This document shows positions 34,915 through 43,297 of a stretch of 64,000 nt of DNA, piece by piece (position 1 is the first letter of the stretch; each line of letters opens with the position of its first letter). The notes under the pieces are model-generated. The model ran no database searches. It worked only from the letters and a program-made list of their open reading frames with translations, and had not been told where the DNA came from. Source of the stretch: Myroides indicus (GTDB taxonomy: Bacteria; Bacteroidota; Bacteroidia; Flavobacteriales; Flavobacteriaceae); the NCBI RefSeq assembly GCF_004364575.1, contig NZ_SOAG01000009.1, forward strand, positions 1 to 64,000. Reading direction: 5' to 3'. The translations under genes were made by a program, and so were the position numbers.

Positions 34915-35280
34915 ATGAAAAAAAGAAGCAGTAAGGCTGTCAGCCTTGTTTTAATAACAGCAGCACTCGCCGGTTGTGCCAAACCTCAGGAAGAGAAAGA
35001 ACTGAAACAGCGCGTTTTTATGCGGGCAGATGAAAGTGCGCCTTATACAGAAGTAACCGAACAATACGGCAGCCGGCACCGCGGAGGCGGAATGGGAAGT
35101 GCTTTATTGTGGTATATGGCATTTCGTCCTCTAATGGGAGGTAATATGGGATATGCCAGTCAGGGATTGGCAGCACAGTCCAATGTAGGAAAAAATGCAG
35201 CAAAAGCCAATTCATTGAAAACTCAAACTGCACGAGGCGGATTCGGAACCACAGCCAAGTCCGGTACTTCTGCGTCATAG
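34915..35280 (+). CDS. YgiB/DUF1190-like lipoprotein
   Basis: 121 residues. Lipobox ALAGCAK near residue 20, then short charged linker and a glycine- and serine-rich tail (RHRGGGMGSALLWYMAFRPL, TARGGFGTTAKSG). The layout and its place directly before a glutathionylspermidine synthase-like gene resemble the ygiB-ygiC arrangement of Enterobacteria. Sequence similarity to DUF1190 is only suggestive. Likely outer-membrane or periplasmic lipoprotein. Confidence 0.6.
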   Translation: MKKRSSKAVSLVLITAALAGCAKPQEEKELKQRVFMRADESAPYTEVTEQYGSRHRGGGMGSALLWYMAFRPLMGGNMGYASQGLAAQSNVGKNAAKANSLKTQTARGGFGTTAKSGTSAS

Positions 35281-35289
35281 ATTCTCTTT

Positions 35290-36435
35290 ATGAAGATAAA
35301 ATATTTAACACCGAGTTCGGACTGGCAGCAGCGCTTGGAAAAAACGGGCTTTGGTTACCATACCGAAGATCATGCTACTCCGTATTGGATTGAGCATTAC
35401 TATTACAGCATTACAGAGAATTTAGCAGATGAGATTTATGCCGCTACTTCCGATTTGTGGCAGATGTGCCTTGCGGCTGTGGATCATGTAATTGCCAATA
35501 AATTGTACGATCTTTTTCAGATCCCTCTTTTTATACAGCAGCATATTGAGGAGTCCTGGGAAAACGATGCACCAAGTTTGTACGGCAGATTTGACTTTGC
35601 GTACGATAATTATAGTAAACAACTAAAAGTGCTTGAGTTTAATGCAGATACGCCAACCTCATTGTATGAAACCGGCGTAGTGCAATGGCTTTGGATGCAG
35701 CAGTATTTCGGTGCCTCCAAAGATCAGTTTAATTCTGTGCACGACAGACTGATTCAGACCTGGAGTGATTTAAAACCATATCTCAAAGGAGAAACCCTCC
35801 ATTTTAGCTGTATGAAAGGAACTTTGGAGGATTTGACTAATGTTGAGTATTTACGTGATTGTGCCATACAGGCGGGTATTCAAACCAAGTTGATATACAT
35901 TGACGATATTGGTTGGGACGGAGAAACCTTTACCGATTTGGAAGACGAAATGATTACGGATATATTTAAGCTATATCCATGGGAATGGTTGATCTATGAG
36001 CCTTTTTCACTGCATATTCCAAACGATATGGCTAAAGCAAACTGGATTGAGCCTTCGTGGAAAATGATTTTGTCAAACAAAGCCATAATGGCTGTACTTT
36101 GGCAATTATATCCCAACCATCCGCTATTGCTGGAAACTTATTTTGAAGAGCCTAAAGGGATGGAAGATTACGTTAAAAAACCACTGTTATCCCGTGAGGG
36201 AGCGAACGTTACACTGTATAAAGGTGGAAGAATAGTTGAAGCTTCACCTGGAGAATATGGTGATGAAGGCTATATTTGCCAACAGCTGGCATCTCTGCAT
36301 AAAGAAAAAAGCGGATATGCGGTAATCGGTAGCTGGACCATCGGACAGGAACCTTGCGGAATTACGTTTAGAGAGAGCGACAGCCTCATTACTACTAATA
36401 AAAGCAGGTTTATCCCTCATATCATTGAAAATTAA
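35290..36435 (+). CDS. Glutathionylspermidine synthase-like ATP-grasp protein (YgiC family)
   Basis: 381 residues. Matches the C-terminal ATP-grasp synthetase domain of glutathionylspermidine synthase: YGRFDFAYDNYSKQLKVLEF, NADTPTSLYETGVVQWLW, PWEWLIYEPFS and the KPLLSREGANVTLY nucleotide-binding end. It lacks the amidase half. YgiC-type proteins are implicated in an envelope function with YgiB; the substrate here is unknown. It lies 9 bp after the YgiB-like gene. Confidence 0.85.
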   Translation: MKIKYLTPSSDWQQRLEKTGFGYHTEDHATPYWIEHYYYSITENLADEIYAATSDLWQMCLAAVDHVIANKLYDLFQIPLFIQQHIEESWENDAPSLYGRFDFAYDNYSKQLKVLEFNADTPTSLYETGVVQWLWMQQYFGASKDQFNSVHDRLIQTWSDLKPYLKGETLHFSCMKGTLEDLTNVEYLRDCAIQAGIQTKLIYIDDIGWDGETFTDLEDEMITDIFKLYPWEWLIYEPFSLHIPNDMAKANWIEPSWKMILSNKAIMAVLWQLYPNHPLLLETYFEEPKGMEDYVKKPLLSREGANVTLYKGGRIVEASPGEYGDEGYICQQLASLHKEKSGYAVIGSWTIGQEPCGITFRESDSLITTNKSRFIPHIIEN

Positions 36436-36474
36436 TTGCGTTTAAATTGTTAATCCCTTTTAGCCCGAACGGTT

Positions 36475-37047
36475 ATGACTCCTGAATTTATTTACGACAA
36501 AATATATCAAGACCAGATTTTTAAATTTGATTCGGTCTCTTTCAAGGAATTTGAAAATTGCAAATTTGTTAATTGCGATTTAAGCGCTTGTTCTTTTTTA
36601 GCTACGCTGTTTATCGATTGTGAGTTTACCGATTGTAATTTTAAAAATGCAGAGATCAACTATGTGGGATTCAGAAGCGTTCATTTTTCAAACTGTAATT
36701 TCACGGGTGTCAATTTTGCAATGATCGACCAAACGATATTTGAGTTTTCTTTTACAGATTGCAATCTCGAATTTGCCCAGTTTTATGGGTTAAAGTTAAA
36801 AAAACAGGTGTTTTCTAACTGCAGCCTGATTAGTGCCGATTTTATGGGGGCTGATTTATCTATGGCGATGTTTGACAATTGTAACCTGCATCGTACCGTT
36901 TTTGAGAAGGCAAACGCTGAGGGAGCCGATTTTTATACCAGTTATAACTACGATATTGATCCGGAATCAACTCGCATTAAAAAAGCCATGTTTTCCGCGC
37001 AGGGCTTAGCCGGACTCTTGACAAAACATCAGCTGGTGCTGAAGTGA
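36475..37047 (+). CDS. Pentapeptide-repeat protein
   Basis: 190 residues made of A(D/N)LxF-type pentapeptide repeats: NCKFVNCDLSACSFLATLF, DCEFTDCNFKNAEI, NCNFTGVNFAM, DCNLEFAQFYG, NCSLISADFMG, GADLSMAMFDNC. Such proteins fold into a right-handed quadrilateral beta-helix; some (Qnr, MfpA) mimic DNA and protect gyrase. A Qnr role is not demonstrated here. Single gene, no promoter of note seen. Confidence 0.85.
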   Translation: MTPEFIYDKIYQDQIFKFDSVSFKEFENCKFVNCDLSACSFLATLFIDCEFTDCNFKNAEINYVGFRSVHFSNCNFTGVNFAMIDQTIFEFSFTDCNLEFAQFYGLKLKKQVFSNCSLISADFMGADLSMAMFDNCNLHRTVFEKANAEGADFYTSYNYDIDPESTRIKKAMFSAQGLAGLLTKHQLVLK

Positions 37048-37088
37048 TTTTATGCACTTCGAAGAAAACAAACGTCAAAAAGATTAAC

Positions 37089-37096
37089 TACCTTTG
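37089..37096 (+). promoter_or_regulatory. -7 promoter box for SDR gene
   Basis: TACCTTTG, full match 33 bp before the ATG at 37130; an apparent upstream in-frame start at 37094 overlaps the box. Confidence 0.5.
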
Positions 37097-37129
37097 ATAA
37101 AACTTTCTAAATCCAGAAAAAGATCAATC

Positions 37130-37879
37130 ATGAAAACAGCTTTTATCACAGGAACAACATCGGGTATAGGAAAAGCCACCGCTCAAATTTTAGCCTCTAA
37201 TTACAGGTTAATTTTATGCGGACGAAGAGCGGATAAATTAGTAGAACTGCAAAAAGAGCTTGAAGAAATAACGGAGATTTATCCCCTTGTTTTTGATGTT
37301 CGCAACAAAGTTGAGGTTTTTGACGCGGTAAATTCGCTCCCCGAAAAATGGAAAGCAATAGATGTGCTGGTTAACAATGCCGGCAATGCACACGGTTTGT
37401 CTAGTTTTCAGGAAGCAGATCTAAATGATCTGGAAGCCATGATTGATATTAACGTAAAAGGGCTTATTTACGTGACCAAAGCTGTTTTGCCTTATATGCT
37501 CAAGCAAAACGGCGGACACATTGTCAATTTATCATCCATTGCCGGAAAAGAAACCTATGCGAACGGAGCAGTGTATTGTGCGAGCAAAGCCGCAGTTGAA
37601 TCCATTTCAAAGGGACTTAGACTTGATCTTTTGCATAGCGGAATCAAAGTAACCAATATAGCTCCGGGAGCTGTTGAAACGGAGTTTTCGGTGGTAAGAT
37701 TCAAAGGAGATAAACAAAGAGCTTCCAAGGTGTATGAGGGTTACGAACCATTGATAGCGCAAGATATTGCACAGGCAATAGCGTATGCCGTAAATCAACC
37801 GGAATACGTTCAGATTGCGGATGTTACTATTTTTCCCAAAGCACAGGGAAACGGTACTACATTTGTCAAAAAAATATAA
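37130..37879 (+). CDS. SDR-family NAD(P)-dependent oxidoreductase (YdfG-like)
   Basis: 249 residues. Rossmann motif GTTSGIGKA, NNAGNAHG, catalytic Ser in VNLSSIAGKE and YxxxK in VYCASKAAVESI. The C-terminal PKAQGNGTTF resembles the YdfG serine/3-hydroxy acid dehydrogenase group, so an NADP-linked dehydrogenase of 3-hydroxy acids is likely. Substrate not deducible. Confidence 0.9.
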   Translation: MKTAFITGTTSGIGKATAQILASNYRLILCGRRADKLVELQKELEEITEIYPLVFDVRNKVEVFDAVNSLPEKWKAIDVLVNNAGNAHGLSSFQEADLNDLEAMIDINVKGLIYVTKAVLPYMLKQNGGHIVNLSSIAGKETYANGAVYCASKAAVESISKGLRLDLLHSGIKVTNIAPGAVETEFSVVRFKGDKQRASKVYEGYEPLIAQDIAQAIAYAVNQPEYVQIADVTIFPKAQGNGTTFVKKI

Positions 37880-37910
37880 CCGTTTTTAGATGACATTAGG
37901 TGAAAAAAAC

Positions 37911-37918
37911 TACATTTG
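37911..37918 (+). promoter_or_regulatory. -7 promoter box for WG-repeat gene
   Basis: TACATTTG, full match 33 bp before the ATG at 37952. Confidence 0.5.
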
Positions 37919-37951
37919 TATCGGTTTTACTACAAATTATCCCTTTATAAA

Positions 37952-38623
37952 ATGAAAAAAAATATTGCAATAAGCCTGTTGATTTTCGGGCTGAATTGCA
38001 CTTCTAATTTCGCTTTTGCACCACGCGATTTTTATTTTAATACCATTACCGAAATTTTAGCAGCAGAAAACAGGACTCTGTCCGATACGTTGTTTATCGA
38101 TTTAAAAAACGATCCGGATTTTAGGTTTAAAAATAACCTGAGATGGTTTCAGGATAGTGAACAAGCACTTTTCGGAATTAAAAATGCACAGGGCGACATC
38201 TATATTGAACCGCTTTTTTATCAGATCGAATCCTTTGTGGAGGGGATTTCCATTGTTACGTTTGAAGATTTTCAGGGAGCCATTAACAATAAAGGAGAAC
38301 TTGTGATTCCTTATGTTTATGAAGAACTGCATACGTGCAGTGAAGGATTGATCGCTTTTAAAGAAGCCGATAAATGGGGTTTTTTAAATACGTCGGGCGA
38401 CAAGGTAGTTGAAGCGAGATATGACTTTGTAGACAGTTTTTCAGAAGGTCTTGCCTTAGCCTCTCAGGATAATCTTTTTGGCTATATCAATCGCAAAGGC
38501 AACGTGGTTATTCCTTTTCAGTATGATTATGCTGGCAGTTTTGAAGGAGGAGAAGCACAGGTGGAAATAAAGCTCAAGTCTTTTGTTATTAACAAAAGGG
38601 GAGTGATCGTTTCTGAGCAATAG
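37952..38623 (+). CDS. WG-repeat exported protein
   Basis: 223 residues. Signal-like start KKNIAISLLIFGL, then about four WG beta repeats: GDIYIEPLFYQIESFVEGIS, GELVIPYVYEELHTCSEGL, WGFLNTSGDKVVEARYDFVD, FGYINRKGNVVIPFQYDYAG. WG repeats are ligand- or protein-binding propeller-like units of unknown role. ATG 37952 follows the promoter box; an upstream in-frame extension is rejected. Confidence 0.85.
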   Translation: MKKNIAISLLIFGLNCTSNFAFAPRDFYFNTITEILAAENRTLSDTLFIDLKNDPDFRFKNNLRWFQDSEQALFGIKNAQGDIYIEPLFYQIESFVEGISIVTFEDFQGAINNKGELVIPYVYEELHTCSEGLIAFKEADKWGFLNTSGDKVVEARYDFVDSFSEGLALASQDNLFGYINRKGNVVIPFQYDYAGSFEGGEAQVEIKLKSFVINKRGVIVSEQ

Positions 38624-38630
38624 GTTTTCA

Positions 38631-38759
38631 TCCTGTCCTGCTGAATTTATTTCGGTCTATCCTGATTTTGAGGATATAAAACAAAGAAGCTGAAACAAGT
38701 TCAGCTTGACAAGTCTGTCTTTTTTCTGTCTTGCTGAATTCATTTCAGTATCTCTTAGG
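38631..38759. repeat. Cluster of three REP-like intergenic repeats
   Basis: Three diverged copies of the TGCTGAAxTxATTTCAG kind lie between the WG-repeat gene and the TonB receptor: CCTGCTGAATTTATTTCGG (from about 38637, plus), GCTGAAACAAGTTCAGC (38689-38705, inverted), and TTGCTGAATTCATTTCAG (38731-38748, plus). The same kind of short dispersed repeat is widespread between bacterial genes; here they sit at the 3' ends of two convergent genes and can form hairpins. Confidence 0.7.
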
Positions 38760-38768
38760 TTTTTAAAT

Positions 38769-40649
38769 TTACAAGCCGTTATACTTTATCCCTATCGTAA
38801 ACCATCTGCCCGGCATAGGTACAGCTCCGGCTTCAATATAAGTGGCGTCAAAAATATTCTGAGCATCTGTATATACTCCAAACTGATTAGCCGTATAGCT
38901 GATGCGGATGTCGTTAATCCAATAGCTTTTGTAACTCAAGCGCTGATTGTAGCGGTTAGCCAGTGTGGCACTCCAGTTTTGGTGCTTAAAATTCAGTGTG
39001 GCAACGAGCTGGTGTTTCAGACTCTCAATGGCATATTTAGAAATTAAGTCCTTTTGGCTGATTTCTATTTCAGGAGATAAGTAAGTGTAGCCCAATCCTA
39101 AGTTCCATTGCGTAATCTCATCACCCACTCTGTATTTTACGGAGGCGCTTATTCCGGTTGTTTTATTTTTTGCCTCATTGTACGGTTGATAAGGCTGGTC
39201 TGTATTCGGTCTTATCCAATCGATAAAATCATCAATTACCCGGTAAAAAGCAAATACTTCTGCGCTCAGTCTGCTGTCTATATATTTCCCTCCGGCTTCC
39301 ACCTGATAGGCTCTTTCCGGTTCCAGTTCGGGATTTCCTATATTTCCGGGACGCTGATCTAAATACAAATCTGTAAAGGAAGGAATTCGCTGGCTGGTTC
39401 CGGCATTAAAAACAGCTTTCCAGTTGGGATTAAAGGCATAGCTTGCATCAATACCCGGAAAAATCTGCCAGCCGTATTTTGTATTGTAGTTGACGTATGC
39501 ACCCAGATTAACGTCTAAGTCAGGTATAAATTCTCTCTGAAACTCGGTGTATATTCCATAATTGCTTTTGCTGTGATCGCCTATGTTTGTCGAGTTTATT
39601 TTTTCGTATCGCATTTCTGCTCCGACAGCTATTTTTCCAAAATCGCCCTGATATTCTCCTTTCACATTTGAGGTTAGCGAATGTGCATAATGTCTGCTTC
39701 GGGCGACATCAAGCTGATGTCTGAAATAGCGGTAATCGTCAAAGTTATAGCGGTAGGCTATGCTTGGCAATAGTCTGAAACGGTTGTTTAGCTGATGGGT
39801 GGAGCTGAGATTGAGTAAGTAGCTGCTTACGATTTCTTCCGATTCTTTATCGCCCGGAGCAGCGTAAAAACCATTGGCTCCGAATGAACTTTGCGCCCAT
39901 CCGCCCAAAACCATAATGGCATTGTTTTCATCCGGTACAATATTGCCCTGATAGAATAATTTGTTGTTGTGAAAAGCTGTATTGTAGCGGTATCCACTTC
40001 CGGAATCGTGGCTTCCGAAAAGCATGTGATTGTGTTTTTCTTTTATCAGTGTTCCGCCCAGCTGTATCCCTCTGCCATTATAGAATTCGCCGCTGTTTAT
40101 TTCTTCTTCATCTTTTTTAAAGCTTGTTCCGCCGTATACATGGGCAAATACACCGTCTTTTTTCGGGTTTTTAGTTACGATGTTTACTACTCCGGTCAAA
40201 CTGTTTACGCCATACAAACGAGCCGAAGCACCTCTTACGATTTCGATTCTTTCAATGGCTTCCAGCGGTACCGGAATGTTGAGCGAATTGTGTCCGGTTT
40301 GCGGATCTGTTATCTTTTGACCGTTTAACAGCAGCAGGTTCTGTTCAAAACTTCCTCCTTCTATGCTTAAATCTGCCTGGGTGCCAAACGGACCGCGCTG
40401 ACGCAAATCAACGCCTGATGCATATGCCAAAAGTTCATTAACAGACTCTACGGGCAGCTGTTTAATTTGCTCCTGTGTAAGAACGGTTATGTTTCTGTTT
40501 TTTAAAGATTCCGGCAATTGCAAACGCTGGTCGTAAATAACAATTTCTGCTATATCGGTATCGGTTTGTATCGTTTGTTCTTCCTGTGCCTGCACATTCA
40601 ATACCGCACAAGTAAAGGCAAAAGCAGACAGTATAGCTGATTTTTTCAT
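38769..40649 (-). CDS. TonB-dependent outer-membrane receptor (BtuB-like size)
   Basis: 626 residues. Signal peptide ending NVQAQ, plug domain (about 50-160: IEGGSFEQNLLLLNGQKITD, ASARLYGVNSLTGVVNIVTK) and a 22-strand barrel ending near PMPGRWFTIGIKYNGL. The size and plug match BtuB-like cobalamin or small-siderophore receptors, but no substrate is certain. I found no recognisable cobalamin riboswitch upstream. Promoter-like TACTTTTG is present at 40716-40723 on the minus strand. It is a single gene without a neighbouring SusD or ExbB. Confidence 0.88.
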   Translation of the reverse strand: MKKSAILSAFAFTCAVLNVQAQEEQTIQTDTDIAEIVIYDQRLQLPESLKNRNITVLTQEQIKQLPVESVNELLAYASGVDLRQRGPFGTQADLSIEGGSFEQNLLLLNGQKITDPQTGHNSLNIPVPLEAIERIEIVRGASARLYGVNSLTGVVNIVTKNPKKDGVFAHVYGGTSFKKDEEEINSGEFYNGRGIQLGGTLIKEKHNHMLFGSHDSGSGYRYNTAFHNNKLFYQGNIVPDENNAIMVLGGWAQSSFGANGFYAAPGDKESEEIVSSYLLNLSSTHQLNNRFRLLPSIAYRYNFDDYRYFRHQLDVARSRHYAHSLTSNVKGEYQGDFGKIAVGAEMRYEKINSTNIGDHSKSNYGIYTEFQREFIPDLDVNLGAYVNYNTKYGWQIFPGIDASYAFNPNWKAVFNAGTSQRIPSFTDLYLDQRPGNIGNPELEPERAYQVEAGGKYIDSRLSAEVFAFYRVIDDFIDWIRPNTDQPYQPYNEAKNKTTGISASVKYRVGDEITQWNLGLGYTYLSPEIEISQKDLISKYAIESLKHQLVATLNFKHQNWSATLANRYNQRLSYKSYWINDIRISYTANQFGVYTDAQNIFDATYIEAGAVPMPGRWFTIGIKYNGL

Positions 40650-40971
40650 ACGTTATAAAAAATTAATTTTCTGTTATAGGGTTCAAATAACTCTTTTAAG
40701 CTCATTAGATTGCGGCAAAAGTATCGGTTCTTTTGCAAATGCAGCTATGCCACTTTTAAATTTTGAGGTAGTCCGGTCTGCAAACCAAAGCAAACCAACT
40801 GTATCGCCGATTGATTGAGAATTTTTATCCGGCGCTTAAAACTTGTCCTATGCAAAGAAAAAACCTTTTCAAAGTCTATATTTTTGAGTTGTCTTTTTTA
40901 GGGCATAAAGGAATACCCCGCGCTTATTAGAGACAGTTTCTATATATAATTAATAACTAAAAACAATCAGT
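40650..40971. other. Intergenic region between TonB receptor and VOC gene
   Basis: About 320 bp. Contains the promoter-like box of the receptor gene (minus strand) and an isolated 26-codon frame (40850-40930, MQRKNLFKVYIF start) that I do not trust as a gene. No riboswitch fold is recognisable. Confidence 0.45.
40716..40723 (-). promoter_or_regulatory. -7 promoter box for TonB-dependent receptor gene
   Basis: On the minus strand TACTTTTG, a match to TAnnTTTG, about 67 bp before the ATG at 40649, leaving an ordinary-length 5' leader. Confidence 0.45.
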
Positions 40972-41424
40972 ATGGCAAAAGTACACGCTTATTTAAATTT
41001 TAACGGCAATTGTGAAGAAGCATTCAATTTTTATCAACAGGTATTTGACAAACCGTCGTTGGGCAAAAATCGATACAGAGATATGCCGCCCAGCCCGGAT
41101 TTTGAACTTCCTGAATCGGAAAAAAACAAAATTTTGCACACGGCTATTATGATTAACGATGAGGTTATGCTGATGGGGTCTGACTGCAGCGATCATTTTG
41201 GACAAAAAGCCGTTTTTGGAACAAGTACTTATGTTATGCTGGATGCTCAAACAGCCGACGAAGCAAAAAAATTATATGAAAAGCTGAGCTATAAAGCACA
41301 AAAACTGGAAATGGAATTGGGTGAAACGTTTTTTGCCGAACTGTTTTCTTCTTTTATCGATCAGTTTGGCGTTGCCTGGATGATACATTACGAAGGAAAA
41401 AACAGGATGAACGGCGGCAAATAA
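40972..41424 (+). CDS. VOC-family (PhnB-like) protein
   Basis: 150 residues. Opens KVHAYLNFNGNCEEAFNFYQ, carries AIMINDEVMLMGSD and ends FGVAWMIHYEGK, which is the PhnB/3-demethylubiquinone methyltransferase-like glyoxalase fold. Function of this subgroup is not defined; not a true methyltransferase despite the family's name. Single gene. Confidence 0.87.
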   Translation: MAKVHAYLNFNGNCEEAFNFYQQVFDKPSLGKNRYRDMPPSPDFELPESEKNKILHTAIMINDEVMLMGSDCSDHFGQKAVFGTSTYVMLDAQTADEAKKLYEKLSYKAQKLEMELGETFFAELFSSFIDQFGVAWMIHYEGKNRMNGGK

Positions 41425-41553
41425 GTTTCTGCAGCAAAGTTGTATCAGGTAAATTAACAGTTATTTTTGTTTTTTATTGTAAATATATGTGATTTGTTGG
41501 TAAAAAAACGTTGTATATTGCAGTATTAAAATTTATTTATAAAAATAATTGAT

Positions 41554-42027
41554 ATGAAAAGATTATTTAGTTTCGTAATTGTCTTTTTAGGATTAACAAC
41601 AGGGGCTATGGCGCAAAAAGTTGATTTATCTATTTTTCCAAAACCCGAACAAGGGTATAAACAGATGGTCATAGAAGTTCCTCATTCTGAAAATGACGGT
41701 AATAAAAAGCTGGAATTCAGAGTAGGCAAGTGGATGGATGTTGACGGATGCAACAGTTTTAAGCTCAACGGAGTGGTAGAGAAAAAAGATTTGCAAGGCT
41801 GGGGCTATGACTATTATGTTTTTAGCGGAGGCGGCGTTATTGCTACGCGTATGGCGTGTCCGGATGCAGAAGGCAGACATATGTTTGTTTCGACAACTCC
41901 TGAAACGGCAAGGTATAACGGACGTATGCCGATTGTTATCTACGTGCCGAAGGATTATGAGGTAAAGTTTAAAATATATCAGACAGATGGGGATGATTAC
42001 GAAGCTCTGGAAGTAGTGCAAAAATAA
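41554..42027 (+). CDS. eco: Ecotin-type serine protease inhibitor
   Basis: 157 residues. Signal peptide ending TTGAMA, then an ecotin domain: IFPKPEQGYKQMVIEVP, EKKDLQGWGYDYYVFSGG, and the reactive loop VIATRMACPD. The disulfide cysteines correspond to Cys66 and Cys102. In E. coli ecotin the P1 residue is Met; alignment on the loop places Arg99 at P1, so a trypsin-like specificity is predicted. Periplasmic inhibitor of serine proteases. Single gene with a strong terminator. Confidence 0.93.
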   Translation: MKRLFSFVIVFLGLTTGAMAQKVDLSIFPKPEQGYKQMVIEVPHSENDGNKKLEFRVGKWMDVDGCNSFKLNGVVEKKDLQGWGYDYYVFSGGGVIATRMACPDAEGRHMFVSTTPETARYNGRMPIVIYVPKDYEVKFKIYQTDGDDYEALEVVQK

Positions 42028-42045
42028 TAAGCATTTTAAAAGTTT

Positions 42046-42081
42046 AAAAAAGCATCGAGGAGTAATCATCGATGCTTTTTT
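42046..42081 (+). terminator. Terminator after ecotin gene
   Basis: Stem AAAAAAGCATCGA with TCGATGCTTTTTT (about 13 bp) and a 10-nt loop, ending in a T run. Confidence 0.85.
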
Positions 42082-42223
42082 AATATCAGACTGATTCTAT
42101 TTGTTAATTAATAGTTATATGCTTTGTTTTTATTTGATCAATCAGATAGTTTTATCAAATATTTTTTGAAATAAAAAAAAAGTGATACTAATATTTTATT
42201 AAAAAATAAATCAATAATTTAAT

Positions 42224-43279
42224 ATGATAAGAATCTTACTGACTGCTGTTGTTTTTTTATTTTCAGCTTTTGCAATTGCTCAAAACAAAAAATATTACTA
42301 CGAATACGAAAGCGTGCTACCCTATCAAGAACGCTTCGATAAGATAGAGGTAAATGCGACTAATGAAGTTGAAAAAATACAGTTGTATGGAACTTTGTTA
42401 TTGCCAAAAACACCCTTTTATAAAGTAGTGATGATAATTCCTGGATCGGGACCTGATACGCGTGAAAATCATTTTAAACTCGCAGAAGAATTGTTGTTGC
42501 ATAACATAGCTGTTTTTAGATATGATGAACGAGGAATCTCTGAATCGGAAGGAGAATTTAATGAAATTAGAATAGGAATCAACGAATTAGTTGATGATAT
42601 GGCAGTTTTATTTCAAAAATTGAAACAACTTCCTGCTTTAAAAGATAAAAAAGTAGGAGTTATTGGTCATAGTTTTGGAGGAATGATTGCTATTGATGCT
42701 GTTAATAAAAAGAAAGCTAATCCTGATTTTATGGTCCAATGGGCAACTCCTGTTCAAAGTCATGGTGAATGGTTTAAATACCAGTTAAAAAATGGAATAG
42801 GGGAGTTACCAATGCAGTTTAAATATGAAAACCTAGAAGAGGCTTATAAGATTATGGATATCTTTAATCAAGCTTTTGCAACAACAAAAGATTCTACTAC
42901 GATGAAACAAGATATTAAACTACTGTATAAGACGAGAAAAATAGCGAAGAAACAAGGATATACTTCAAAGCGCTATGAACGTTTTACTTATGCCACATTC
43001 CCTACACATAAGGCTCTTATCAAAAAGGATTTTGAAAAGATGTATGCTAATGTAGAAGTGCCAATGCTTTATATAATTGGTACTAATGATATCATTGTTG
43101 ATCCTGTGGCGGGAGTTGAAAAATTAAAGTCGTTAGGTAATACTAAGGTGGAAATAAAAGTGTTGGATGGATTAGACCATTATCTAACAACCGAACCGGA
43201 ACTGGTATTGGGAAAAGAGATGTATTATATTGATGAAAAGGCGAGTGCTTATATGGTTAACTGGATTTTAAATCAATAG
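42224..43279 (+). CDS. Exported alpha/beta hydrolase
   Basis: 351 residues. Signal peptide ends FAIAQ. Hydrolase motifs: VVMIIPGSGPDTRENH (oxyanion), nucleophile Ser in VGVIGHSFGGMIAID, Asp region IGTNDIIVDP and His in VLDGLDHYLTT. Probably a serine esterase or peptidase-like hydrolase in the envelope; substrate unknown. The next gene begins 18 bp downstream, so the two are likely one unit. Confidence 0.87.
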   Translation: MIRILLTAVVFLFSAFAIAQNKKYYYEYESVLPYQERFDKIEVNATNEVEKIQLYGTLLLPKTPFYKVVMIIPGSGPDTRENHFKLAEELLLHNIAVFRYDERGISESEGEFNEIRIGINELVDDMAVLFQKLKQLPALKDKKVGVIGHSFGGMIAIDAVNKKKANPDFMVQWATPVQSHGEWFKYQLKNGIGELPMQFKYENLEEAYKIMDIFNQAFATTKDSTTMKQDIKLLYKTRKIAKKQGYTSKRYERFTYATFPTHKALIKKDFEKMYANVEVPMLYIIGTNDIIVDPVAGVEKLKSLGNTKVEIKVLDGLDHYLTTEPELVLGKEMYYIDEKASAYMVNWILNQ

Positions 43280-43297
43280 CTTAAATATTAATATATT

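Noticed and set aside
40850-40930. 26-codon frame as a small gene
   Set aside because: Too short, no promoter or family support; composition not convincing.
40650-40971. Cobalamin riboswitch before the BtuB-sized receptor
   Set aside because: No B12-box-like core or the typical conserved helices could be found on the minus strand.
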